Source: Brachybacterium muris (lineage in GTDB: Bacteria; Actinomycetota; Actinomycetes; Actinomycetales; Dermabacteraceae). From it: a stretch of DNA of 64,000 nucleotides. The first letter of the stretch is position 1. Every line of letters begins with the position of its first letter. Below the pieces are notes generated by a model, which was given only the letters and a program-made list of their open reading frames with translations, ran no database searches and had not been told where the DNA came from. Position numbers and translations under genes: made by a program. The stretch spans positions 2,914,001 to 2,978,000 of the forward strand of contig NZ_JAFBCB010000001.1 of assembly GCF_016907455.1 (NCBI RefSeq). Direction: 5' to 3'. Below are positions 18,803-26,789 of the stretch, piece by piece.

Positions 18803-19506
18803 CAGGCCACCTCGGCACTGGGGCAGATGTCGGCGAGCACGCATGTCCCGCACTGAGGGGCCCTGGCCAGGCACACGCGTCGTCCGTGCAGGATGAGCCG
18901 CAGGTGTAGGGCGGTCAGGTCGATCTCCTCGCTGCCGCCCTTGCCGTGCGAACCTGTCGCGGCCTGCTCGACCAGGGCCACCACATCGGTCTCGACCTTC
19001 ACGGGGTCCTTCGAGCCCGTCCACCCCAGTCGCCGCGAGAGGCGGGCCACGTGGGTGTCCACCGCCAGCAGCGAGTGACCGAACCAGGTCCCGCGCACCA
19101 CGTACGCCGTCTTGCGGCCAACCCCGGGCAGCGCCTCGAGCGCCTGCTGATCATCGGGCACCTGCCCGCTGTGGTCGCGCAGCAGGCCCTGGGCCAGTCC
19201 TATGATGCGCGCCGCTCGAGTCCCTCCCATCCCCAACGGCCGCAGCAGCGCAGTCACCTGCTCCTCATCGGCGCCGGCGAGCGCTGCCGCATCGGGCCAG
19301 CGGGAGAACAGCTCGGGGGTGAGGGAGTTGACTCGCACGTCGGTGGTCTGCGCACTCAGGACCGTTGCCACCAGCAGTTCGAAGGCGTCGCGGTGGTCGA
19401 GTTCGGTGCGGGCGCCGGGGTAGGTCCTCCCCAGCCGGTCGTCCACCTCGATGACGTCGGCCGGGCCCCGGTCACCGTGGGTGGCGGTCGTTCCCGGCGT
19501 GGTCAT
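18802..19506 (-). CDS. nth: Endonuclease III (DNA glycosylase/AP lyase)
   Basis: 234-residue base-excision-repair enzyme that removes oxidised pyrimidines. The helix-hairpin-helix LPGVGRKTA (126-134) supplies catalytic K132, and D150 in VDTH is the second catalytic residue. The [4Fe-4S] ligands are C212, C219, C222 and C228 with the canonical C-x6-C-x2-C-x5-C spacing. It is divergent from crp, as in mycobacteria. Confidence 0.96.
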   Translation of the reverse strand: MTTPGTTATHGDRGPADVIEVDDRLGRTYPGARTELDHRDAFELLVATVLSAQTTDVRVNSLTPELFSRWPDAAALAGADEEQVTALLRPLGMGGTRAARIIGLAQGLLRDHSGQVPDDQQALEALPGVGRKTAYVVRGTWFGHSLLAVDTHVARLSRRLGWTGSKDPVKVETDVVALVEQAATGSHGKGGSEEIDLTALHLRLILHGRRVCLARAPQCGTCVLADICPSAEVA

Positions 19507-19712
19507 GGGGTCGGTGCTCCTTGATGACAGGTCGTCCTCCTGGGCCGAGGGCCGGTTCGTCGCGGCGGTTTCGGCGGGTGGTCATGATCCTGGCCCATCG
19601 GCGCGGTAGCCTGTCGGCATCGTGTGATCACTGCCACCGTGCGCGATGGCGTGGTCATGATGAGAAGACCAGATCGGCCCCGAGGTCCGGGGCCCCACCT
19701 TCAGGAGGTTCC

Positions 19713-20390
19713 GTGGACGAGAACATCGTACGGTCGTCACCGCTGTTCGCCGCGCTCGACGAGGACGGCAAGCAGGCCGTCCTCGCCTCGATGTCGCAGG
19801 AGGACTACCACCGCAGCGCCGTCATCTTCCGCGAGGGCGATCCCGGTGATCGCCTGTTCATCATCGGCACCGGCAAGGTGAAGGTGGGCCACGCCTCCGG
19901 CGACGGACGCGAGAACCTGCTGGCGGTGCTGGGCCCGGGCGAGACGCTGGGTGAGCTGTCGCTGTTCGACCCGGCCCCCCGCAACGCCACCGCCACGGCT
20001 GTCGCCGAGTCCACCCTGTACTCGCTGTCGCAGCAGGACCTGTACCGGGTGCTCGCGCAGCGCCCGGAGGTGGCCCGCCATCTGCTGGCCTCCCTGGCCC
20101 GCCGCCTGCGAAAGACCAACGAGTCCCTCGCGGACCTCGTGTTCGCCGACGTCCCCGGCCGTGTCGCCAAGAACCTGCTGGACCTGGCCCAGCGCTTCGG
20201 GCGGCAGACGGACGACGGCGTGATGGTCGCCCACGGGCTCACCCAGGAGGAGCTGGCCCAGCTGGTGGGTGCCTCCCGCGAGACCGTCAACAAGGCCCTG
20301 GCCGACTTCGCCTCCCGCAGCTGGATCCGGCTGGAGGCTCGCGCGGTGCTCCTGCAGGACGTGGAGCGCCTGCGCCGCCGCGCACGCTGA
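19713..20390 (+). CDS. crp: Crp/Fnr-family transcriptional regulator (Crp/GlxR-like)
   Basis: 225-residue global regulator. The N-terminal cyclic-nucleotide-binding domain has the phosphate-binding cassette GELSLFDPAPRNATATA (residues 84-100), whose GE...R.A pattern fits cAMP binding. The C-terminal winged helix contains LTQEELAQLVGASRETVNKAL. Start at GTG 19713 is set by a perfect AGGAGG 6 bases upstream, although the frame is open further upstream. A TAGCCT -10 box at 19607-19612 would give a leader of about 90 nt. Position next to nth matches Rv3676/Rv3674c. Confidence 0.93.
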   Translation: MDENIVRSSPLFAALDEDGKQAVLASMSQEDYHRSAVIFREGDPGDRLFIIGTGKVKVGHASGDGRENLLAVLGPGETLGELSLFDPAPRNATATAVAESTLYSLSQQDLYRVLAQRPEVARHLLASLARRLRKTNESLADLVFADVPGRVAKNLLDLAQRFGRQTDDGVMVAHGLTQEELAQLVGASRETVNKALADFASRSWIRLEARAVLLQDVERLRRRAR

Positions 20391-20403
20391 CCTCGGCCTC
20401 ATC

Positions 20404-20438
20404 GACGACGGCGCGTCCCCTCGGGGCGCGCCGTCGTC
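20404..20438 (+). terminator. Hairpin terminator after crp
   Basis: A perfect 12-bp stem (20404-20415 with 20427-20438) and an 11-nt loop lies 14 bp after the crp stop, in the gap before the convergent MBL hydrolase gene. Confidence 0.75.
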
Positions 20439-20506
20439 ATGTGCAGGGTGCTGCTGGCGTATGGCGGGTGTCCCCGCCCTCGCGGGGGACTCAGCCGTTC
20501 GCGGGG

Positions 20507-21328
20507 TCAGCCGTTCGCGGCGAGATGGTCCAGGGTGGCGCGCAGGTTCCAGCGTGCGGCCTTCTCCAGCTCCGCGGGCAGCTCGGCCCCGTAGACGACG
20601 CGCAGCAGCCGGTCCATGGTGAGGATCCCCGCGGTGCGCGCGCGCCGCACCTGCTCGATCCGCTGGAGCCGGTGCTCGATCGCCGCGTCGATGGCTTCCA
20701 GGGCCTCGAGCGGGGAGCCGTAGGGGTCGCCATGACCGGGGTGCAGGGACGAGATCCTGCCGTCGACCGTCATGGCACGCAGGATGGCGAGCGACTGCAG
20801 GTACTCACCGAGGTCGCCGCCGTGCTCGGGGACGATCACGGTGGAGGAGCCGCCCAGCAGGGTGTCACCGGTGAGCATGCGACCGCCCTGCAGCAGCAGC
20901 CCCACGGAGTCCGCGGTGTGGCCGGGCAGGTGGATCACATGGCCCACCGTCCCCTGGTCCCCCTCGAGTGTGGACGGCAGGGGCCGGGAGCCCACCACCG
21001 CTCCCTGGTCGGCAGCCCACAGGGGCACGGGACTGCCGCTGCGGGCCGCGAGCTGCCGGGCCAGCGTGGCGGCTCCGGCGGAGTGGTCGGGGTGGTGGTG
21101 GGTGACCAGCACCCCCATCGGCTGCGCACCTGCCCCGCAGGCCAGGAGCACGTCCGCGAGGTGCTCGGGGTCCTTGGGGCCGGGATCGACCACCCATACC
21201 TGGGCGCCGTCGCGCACCACCCAGGTGTTGGTGCCCGTCAGCGTCATCGGGCCCGGGTTGGGGGCCCGCAGCACCAGCAGCTCGACGGGCGGTGCTGCCT
21301 GGTCCCGGTCCGTGTCATCTCCGCTCAC
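20507..21328 (-). CDS. MBL-fold metallohydrolase (LACTB2-like)
   Basis: 273-residue metallo-beta-lactamase-fold hydrolase. The zinc ligands are in HHHPDH (residues 77-82); GHT and GDT motifs and a late HPGHG supply the others. A winged-helix-like C-terminal segment resembles LACTB2/RNase-type members. It matches Rv3677c in position. The natural substrate is unknown. The stop codon lies within the second of two 14-bp direct repeats at 20491-20504 and 20507-20520. Confidence 0.85.
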   Translation of the reverse strand: MSGDDTDRDQAAPPVELLVLRAPNPGPMTLTGTNTWVVRDGAQVWVVDPGPKDPEHLADVLLACGAGAQPMGVLVTHHHPDHSAGAATLARQLAARSGSPVPLWAADQGAVVGSRPLPSTLEGDQGTVGHVIHLPGHTADSVGLLLQGGRMLTGDTLLGGSSTVIVPEHGGDLGEYLQSLAILRAMTVDGRISSLHPGHGDPYGSPLEALEAIDAAIEHRLQRIEQVRRARTAGILTMDRLLRVVYGAELPAELEKAARWNLRATLDHLAANG

Positions 21329-21351
21329 GGCGCGTCCTCACCGTTCGCCGC

Positions 21352-21861
21352 TCAGACGGTCCGCTGGATCTCGACCTGGAGCTCCAGCTCCACCGGGGCG
21401 TCCATCGGGAGCACGGCCACGCCGACCGCGCTGCGGGCGTGGGCACCGCGCTCGCCGAACACCTCGCCGAGCAGCTCGCTGGCGCCGTTGATGACGGCCG
21501 GCTGCCCGGTGAAGGATGGATCGGAGGCGACGAAACCGGTCAGCTTCACCACCCGGACGATCTGGTCGAGCGAGCCCACCAGGTCCTCGATCGCCGCGAG
21601 GGCGTTGAGGCAGCTGGTGGCGGCGAGCTCTGCGGCCTGCTCCGCGGTGACCTCCGCGCCGACCTTGCCGGTGCGCGGGAGGCTGCCGTCGATGAACGGG
21701 AGCTGGCCGGAGGTGAGCACGTGGTCACCGGAGCGCACCGCCGGGACATAGGCGGCGACGGGGGCGGCCACGGACGGCAGCTCGAGGCCCAGCTCGGTCA
21801 GGCGCTGGCGGATGCGGGAGCCGTCGGCGGCAGCGGAGGGGGGCGATGCGGGAACGGTCAT
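21352..21861 (-). CDS. RidA-family protein
   Basis: 169-residue member of the RidA/YjgF/YER057c superfamily (YjgH-like branch), matching Rv3678c in position. RidA proteins deaminate reactive enamine/imine intermediates; this branch lacks proven activity, and the key arginine of archetypal RidA is not obvious here. It lies 23 bp downstream of... and in the same direction as the DUF4177 gene and upstream of the MBL hydrolase, so the three are probably co-transcribed. Confidence 0.85.
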   Translation of the reverse strand: MTVPASPPSAAADGSRIRQRLTELGLELPSVAAPVAAYVPAVRSGDHVLTSGQLPFIDGSLPRTGKVGAEVTAEQAAELAATSCLNALAAIEDLVGSLDQIVRVVKLTGFVASDPSFTGQPAVINGASELLGEVFGERGAHARSAVGVAVLPMDAPVELELQVEIQRTV

Positions 21862-21865
21862 CGGC

Positions 21866-22036
21866 TCAGCCCTCCGAGAGGGGGCGCTTGAGGTAGGCGA
21901 CCAGTGACTCGGGGTTGGGGCCGGGTACGACCTGGACCAGCTCCCAGCCCTCCTCGCCGTAGTTGTCGAGGATCTGCTTGGTCGCGTGGATCAGCAGCGG
22001 GACGGTCAGGTACTCCCAGCGAGTATAGGTGCTCAT
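21866..22036 (-). CDS. DUF4177-domain small protein
   Basis: 56-residue protein with the YxxVPLL...LNxYGxEGWELV pattern of DUF4177. Function unknown. The start is ATG 22036: a TAGGCT -10 box (complement of 22044-22049) ends 7 nt before it and no ribosome binding site is present, indicating a leaderless transcript that heads the DUF4177-RidA-MBL unit. It ends 4 bases before the RidA start. Confidence 0.8.
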   Translation of the reverse strand: MSTYTRWEYLTVPLLIHATKQILDNYGEEGWELVQVVPGPNPESLVAYLKRPLSEG

Positions 22037-22077
22037 GGGCCGAAGCCTACCGGCCATCGGCGCCGGAACTCAGGGCG

Positions 22078-22401
22078 TCACTGCCCGCGGGCGGGTGCGC
22101 GGGTGGCGAAGGCCAGGGCAGCAGACCAGTCCACCACGTCGGGATGCCGGCGCAGGAGGCGCCGACGCTCACGCTCGGTCATCCCGCCCCACACACCGAA
22201 GTCGATGCGGTTCTCGAGCGCATCGACCAGGCACTGGGTGCGCACCGGGCAGCCGCCGCAGGTGGTCTTGACGGCATGCTGCTCAGCGCCCTGGACGAAG
22301 AATTCGTCGGGATCCATGGAGACGCAGGCGCCGCGAGCGGCCCAGCTGCGGTCCTCGGCATCCGCCGCGATCCCCGTGGTGGTTCCAGCCAGAATGGTCA
22401 T
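22078..22401 (-). CDS. whiB4: WhiB-family iron-sulfur regulator (WhiB4/WblA position)
   Basis: 107-residue WhiB-like protein with cluster ligands C26, C48, C51 and C57 and the GVWGG turn (69-73), followed by a basic C-terminal DNA-binding segment. Such proteins hold a [4Fe-4S] cluster sensitive to O2 or NO and act with the sigma factor on promoters. Adjacency to ponA2 and the RidA/MBL/crp/nth genes matches whiB4 (Rv3681c) and Streptomyces wblA, which is the basis for the symbol. The ATG is preceded by GGAAGGGA; upstream in-frame starts lack a site and break the usual length. Confidence 0.9.
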   Translation of the reverse strand: MTILAGTTTGIAADAEDRSWAARGACVSMDPDEFFVQGAEQHAVKTTCGGCPVRTQCLVDALENRIDFGVWGGMTERERRRLLRRHPDVVDWSAALAFATRAPARGQ

Positions 22402-22618
22402 CTCTGTCCCTTCCGAATCCTCGTCGACCCGTGAGTTCCGTACACATGGTAGGGATCTCACCCGACACATGCCAATCCTCCGCACGCGTTCGGCTCCCCG
22501 GTGGTATATGAGGCCCCATCTGCGATACCTCGGCCCGCCGGGGAGCCACCCGTGAAGATCTCGTCAGGACGTGGCCTGCCTCATGGCTGATGTCAGCACC
22601 TGCCCGTAGTGTTGTTCC

Positions 22619-25033
22619 ATGGCCACTTCCTCGCCCAGTCGTCCCGGTCAGGGGCGCTCGCTGCCCGCTGCGCTGGCACAGACCCTGTACCTCCTGCTGG
22701 GCATCATCGCCGTGGCGGGACTGGGTGGCGTGCTGCTGGCCGCGTTCTTCCTGCCGGTGGTGTCGGCCAGTTCCGCCGTCGCAGAGGACGGTGTGGCCCT
22801 GTTCGAGTCCTACCCCTCCGAACTCGAGGTCCAGCCGCTGAACGAGGCCAGCCGGATCGAGGCGGCCGACGGCTCCCTGCTGGCCACCTTCTACACCGAG
22901 AACCGCATCATGGTGCCGCTGGAGGAGATCTCCCCCCACATGCAGCACGCGGTGATCGCGGTGGAGGACCGTCGCTTCTATGAGCACGGCGGCGTGGACC
23001 CCAAGGGCCTGGTCCGCGCCTTCGCCTCGAACGCCGCGGGCGGCGCGACGCAGGGCGGCTCGACGCTCACCCAGCAGTACGTGAAGAACGCGCTGCTCAT
23101 GGACGCCGTGCAGCGCGGCGACCAGGAGGATCAGCTCGCCGCGACCGAGCAGAGCTACGGCCGCAAGCTGCGCGAGGCGAAGCTGGCGATCTCGCTCGAG
23201 AAGCGGTGGAGCAAGGACGAGATCCTCAACGCCTACCTGAACGTGGCGCAGTTCGGCCCCTCCCAGTACGGCGTCGAGACGGGCTCGCGCCACTACTTCT
23301 CCAAGAGCGCGAAGGACCTCAACCCCGGCGAGGCCGCGCTCCTGGCCGGCATCACCAACGGCCCGAACCAGTACGACCCGGTCGCCCATCCCGAGGCGGG
23401 CGAGAAGCGCCGCAACGAGGTGCTCGCGGACATGAAGCGCGAGGGCTTCGTGACCGAGGAGGAGTACGAGCAGTACACCTCCCAGCCCGTCGAGGAGATG
23501 CTGCAGATCCAGAACGTGCGGGCCGGCTGCGCCGACGCGGGCACGAGCGGGTTCTTCTGCGACTACGTCACGCGCTCCCTGCTCAACGACCCGAACTTCG
23601 CCCCCACCTACGAGGAGCGGCGCAAGCTGCTCTACGGCGGCGGGCTCACGATCAGGACCACGCTGGACCCGAACACGCAGGCCGCAGCGGTGGACATCCT
23701 CCAGCGCAAGGTCCCCGGCGACTCCCAGCACGGCTTCGGCCACTCGATCGTCACCGTCGAGCCGGGCACCGGCAAGATCCTCACGATGGCGGAGAACCGC
23801 ACCTTCAACCCGCACGAGGACTCCCAGCCCGGCGAGACCGCGATCAACTACAACGTGCCGCAGGCCCTCGGCGGCGGCAGCGGCTTCCCCGTCGGCTCGA
23901 CCTTCAAGCCCTTCGTGCTGCAGAACTGGCTCGAGAGCGGGCGGAGCATCGACGACCGGGTGAGCACCACGCGCGAGTCGATGTCGAGCTTCCCGGCGGA
24001 GTGCCTGCCGCGCGGCGCCTGGCGCGAGAACCCGGGCTACAACCCGGACAACGCGGTCTCCGTGCCGATCGCGCCGATGGAGACGGTGCTGAACTCGACG
24101 AAGTTCTCGATCAACACCTCGTACGCGAACATGGCCCGCCAGCTCGACCTGTGCGGCATCGCGGAGACGGCGCGCGACATCGGCGTGGTCCCCGCGACCT
24201 ACAACCCCTACGACCCCGCCACCTGGGACATGCCGATCGAGGACCTGTACGGCACCGAGCTGGCACCCTCCGTGGTGGTCCTCGGCGAGCTGCGGATCTC
24301 GGCGCTGGACATGGCCTCGGCCTACGCGACCTACGCCTCGGGCGGCACCTTCTGCTCGCCCCAGGCGATCACCGAGGTCGTCGACCGCAACGGCGAGGCG
24401 ATGGAGATCTCCGGCGCCCAGTGCCACCAGGCGGTCGAGAAGGAGGTCGCCGACACGATGGCCTGGGTGCTCCAGCAGGACCTCGAGGACCCGCGCGCGA
24501 CCGGCAAGGGCAAGACGATCCCCGGCCACGCCGCGGGCGGCAAGACCGGCACCTCCGGGGAGCAGTTCCACACCTGGTACGTGGGCTTCACCCGTCATAT
24601 GTCCACCGCGGTGTGGTTCGGCCACCCTGAGAAGAACGTGCGTCCCCACGGCTTCCATGTGGACGACACCTTCCTGCGCCGCGGCAAGGTGTGGGGCAAC
24701 ACCGTGTCCCTGCCCACCTGGCAGGAGTACATGACGGTGGTCCACGAGGGCCTGCCCAGCCTGCCGTTCCCGGCCGCCCCGGCCGAACCTGCCCGCCCTG
24801 CCCCGGGCCAGGTGGGCGAGGTGACGCCGGGCACCGTCCCGAACGTGGCCGGGATGGTGCTCTCCCAGGCCCAGGCTGCCGTGGAGAGCGCGGGCTACAC
24901 CGTGGAGGTGGTTCGTGAGCCCTCGGACTCGGTGGAGCAGTGGCGCGTGATCGGCACCAGCCCCGCACCGGGCACAGCCCTTCCCGAGGGCAGCACGGTG
25001 ACCATCCGCCAGTCGGAAGGCGAGGAGGACTGA
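22619..25033 (+). CDS. ponA2: Class A penicillin-binding protein with PASTA domain
   Basis: 804-residue bifunctional peptidoglycan synthase. One transmembrane anchor spans residues 23-46. The glycosyltransferase-51 domain has E116 in VEDRRFYEHGG and GGSTLTQQ (147-154). The transpeptidase has S427 in GSTFK (SxxK), SxN-type region near 500, and KTGTSG (642-647). A single PASTA domain ends the protein (about 733-800). TAGTGT ends 6 nt before the ATG, suggesting a leaderless mRNA. The metallophosphoesterase follows, as in the Rv3682-Rv3683 pair. The central part (about 22.95-24.6 kb) seems richer in GCG, TCG, ACG and CTC codons than the two ends. Confidence 0.95.
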   Translation: MATSSPSRPGQGRSLPAALAQTLYLLLGIIAVAGLGGVLLAAFFLPVVSASSAVAEDGVALFESYPSELEVQPLNEASRIEAADGSLLATFYTENRIMVPLEEISPHMQHAVIAVEDRRFYEHGGVDPKGLVRAFASNAAGGATQGGSTLTQQYVKNALLMDAVQRGDQEDQLAATEQSYGRKLREAKLAISLEKRWSKDEILNAYLNVAQFGPSQYGVETGSRHYFSKSAKDLNPGEAALLAGITNGPNQYDPVAHPEAGEKRRNEVLADMKREGFVTEEEYEQYTSQPVEEMLQIQNVRAGCADAGTSGFFCDYVTRSLLNDPNFAPTYEERRKLLYGGGLTIRTTLDPNTQAAAVDILQRKVPGDSQHGFGHSIVTVEPGTGKILTMAENRTFNPHEDSQPGETAINYNVPQALGGGSGFPVGSTFKPFVLQNWLESGRSIDDRVSTTRESMSSFPAECLPRGAWRENPGYNPDNAVSVPIAPMETVLNSTKFSINTSYANMARQLDLCGIAETARDIGVVPATYNPYDPATWDMPIEDLYGTELAPSVVVLGELRISALDMASAYATYASGGTFCSPQAITEVVDRNGEAMEISGAQCHQAVEKEVADTMAWVLQQDLEDPRATGKGKTIPGHAAGGKTGTSGEQFHTWYVGFTRHMSTAVWFGHPEKNVRPHGFHVDDTFLRRGKVWGNTVSLPTWQEYMTVVHEGLPSLPFPAAPAEPARPAPGQVGEVTPGTVPNVAGMVLSQAQAAVESAGYTVEVVREPSDSVEQWRVIGTSPAPGTALPEGSTVTIRQSEGEED

Positions 25034-25035
25034 GC

Positions 25036-25974
25036 GTGCGGGCAGCGACCATCGCCGCTGGAGCATTGGGCGGCCTGGTCGTCGGTGCCGCCGCGGGAGC
25101 GCACGTGTGGGCGAGGCACGTGGAGATCCACCGCTACACCCTGCGGGAAGTGGAACTGGGGATCCTCCCTCCCGGTTCCCGACGGATCCGCCTGCTGCAC
25201 ATCAGCGACATCCACCTGATGCCCGATCAGCAGCGCAAGCTCGCCTTCCTGCGGCACCTGGAGTCCCTGCGCCCCCACCTGGTGATCGACACCGGTGACA
25301 ACATCGCCTCGGCCGCCTCGGTGCCCGTGCTGGCCCAGGCGATCGAGCCGCTGCTGCGCCGCCCCGGGGCCTATGTGATGGGCTCGAACGACATGTTCGC
25401 CCCGTCCCCGAAGAACCCCTTGCGCTACTTCCTGCCCGACGCCCGCCCGGAGGGATTCACCCAGCGCAAGGACGTGGAGCTGCCCACCGATGAGCTCGCC
25501 GCACGGCTCTCGGCCTTCGGCTGGAAGGACCTCACCAACACCCGCGCGAGCATTGAGCTGGGCGGTCTGGAAGTGCAGCTGGTGGGGGTGGACGATCCCC
25601 ACCTGGAGCGCGATGAGATGCCGGAGCCCGCAGAGCCGTCGGCCCCTGAGCATGGCCGCGTGCTGCGCCTGGGCGTCGCCCATGCTCCGTACCGGAGGGT
25701 GCTGGACTCGTTCGTGGACGACGGTGCCGACCTGATCCTGGCCGGGCACACCCACGGAGGTCAGTTGCGGATCCCCGGCTTCGGAGCACTGGTGACCAAC
25801 TGCGACCTGCCTCGTGCGCAGGCGCGGGGCCTGTCCACCTGGCGCGGAGTGCCGCTGAACGTGAGCGCCGGCATGGGCGCGAGCCCGTACTCGAACTACC
25901 GTTTCGCGACCCCACCCGAGGCGAGCTTGATCACGTTGCGCGCCCCCCGTGCTGGATCGCCTGACCAGCGGTAG
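25036..25974 (+). CDS. Metallophosphoesterase (calcineurin-like)
   Basis: 312-residue protein with an N-terminal signal-anchor-like segment (residues 5-24) and a calcineurin-type phosphoesterase domain: DIH (58-60), GDN (87-89), GSND (116-119, in place of GNHD) and GHTHGGQ (237-243). The YkuE/YaeI-like branch is membrane-associated. GAGGAGG just before the GTG start, inside the end of ponA2, supports this start and coupling to ponA2. It is orthologous in position to Rv3683. Physiological substrate unknown. Confidence 0.85.
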   Translation: MRAATIAAGALGGLVVGAAAGAHVWARHVEIHRYTLREVELGILPPGSRRIRLLHISDIHLMPDQQRKLAFLRHLESLRPHLVIDTGDNIASAASVPVLAQAIEPLLRRPGAYVMGSNDMFAPSPKNPLRYFLPDARPEGFTQRKDVELPTDELAARLSAFGWKDLTNTRASIELGGLEVQLVGVDDPHLERDEMPEPAEPSAPEHGRVLRLGVAHAPYRRVLDSFVDDGADLILAGHTHGGQLRIPGFGALVTNCDLPRAQARGLSTWRGVPLNVSAGMGASPYSNYRFATPPEASLITLRAPRAGSPDQR

Positions 25975-26065
25975 GAATAGCCTGTTAGAGTTTCTCCTCG
26001 GTGACTGCCTCGACGGCGCATCGCGACGGCCCTCAGCCCGAGCGAGGCTCGCAGCAGGATCCACT

Positions 26066-26141
<76 letters not shown>

Positions 26142-26147
26142 TCCAGC

Positions 26148-26179
26148 CGGCTCCGGTGTGCACATGCGCACCGGAGCCG
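26148..26179 (+). terminator. Terminator after tRNA-Pro
   Basis: An 11-bp perfect stem (CGGCTCCGGTG with CACCGGAGCCG) followed by TTCTCGTTC, 8 bp after the tRNA end. Confidence 0.75.
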
Positions 26180-26627
26180 TTCTCGTTCCGGCACCTGCCC
26201 GGGGCCGCGCCGCACCGCGGTCGAATGGGTGTTTCCGTACCGAGAGTCGCTGTCCTTGGTTCGAGAGCACCCACTCCTTCCCCCATCAGTGGCCCTCGTG
26301 AGCCCAGGCGGTGGGGGCCGCGATCAGCGAGCGAATGACAACGGTGTAATTAGCACACCTGAACCCTGCTCGCACGCATGACACCTCACGGGATCGTCAA
26401 AAAGAGCAAAAGTTTGACAAAGGGGCAGGCCCGCCCACGCAAACTGGGCTGTTCTGCCCGCTGACCTGCGATTACATTTGATCCAGTGCCGCTTGTCCCT
26501 GGGGCACTGACCGGTCCGCCGCCTCCCCGTCACCGGCTCGGTCGCTTCCTCCACTTCCCTGGGTGACGGGCACACGCCTCGCGGGCGTCCTCGACTGCCC
26601 GCCTCCGGCCCCTGTGCGGCGCCGGAG
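26180..26627 (+). promoter_or_regulatory. Promoter and structured leader of the NlpC/P60 gene, cut off by IS21 copy 2
   Basis: No gene is convincing in this stretch. It contains an AT-richer patch with TTGACA (26414-26419) and a TACATT -10-like box (26473-26478). Downstream are several inverted repeats: GTGCC/GGCAC near 26491-26512, CCCGTCACC pairing with GGGTGACGGG about 30 nt later, and CTCCGGC pairing with GCCGGAG at the IS junction. Before the insertion, the last hairpin would have paired with the GGAG of the ribosome binding site of the gene at 29229. It is therefore a plausible regulatory leader. I could not match it to the c-di-AMP (ydaO) consensus. Confidence 0.4.
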
Positions 26628-26789
26628 TGAATATTCGCCTCGCTGGGGTCCGCTGATCGAGGGTTCGGGTGCCACGTCGCTGCCGTAGCGGTGGCGTCGT
26701 TCGGGACCACCAGTGGTGTCGTTGGGGCCGCTCTGTCTACGCTCCTTCCGCCGTGTGTATAGGGCACGCGGCGGAAGGAGCAATCTGGA

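Noticed and set aside
20491..20520. 14-bp direct repeat (TCAGCCGTTCGCGG) at the end of the MBL hydrolase gene
   Set aside because: Looks like a small local duplication at the stop codon; no mobile element, att site or array is associated.
22283..25066. A 900-codon open frame antisense to ponA2
   Set aside because: Same cause; the sense strand encodes a penicillin-binding protein with all catalytic motifs.
26470..26627. c-di-AMP (ydaO) riboswitch before the NlpC/P60 gene
   Set aside because: Context fits, but the conserved GGGGTGAAT-like and AGCTAACC-like segments of that class are not present.
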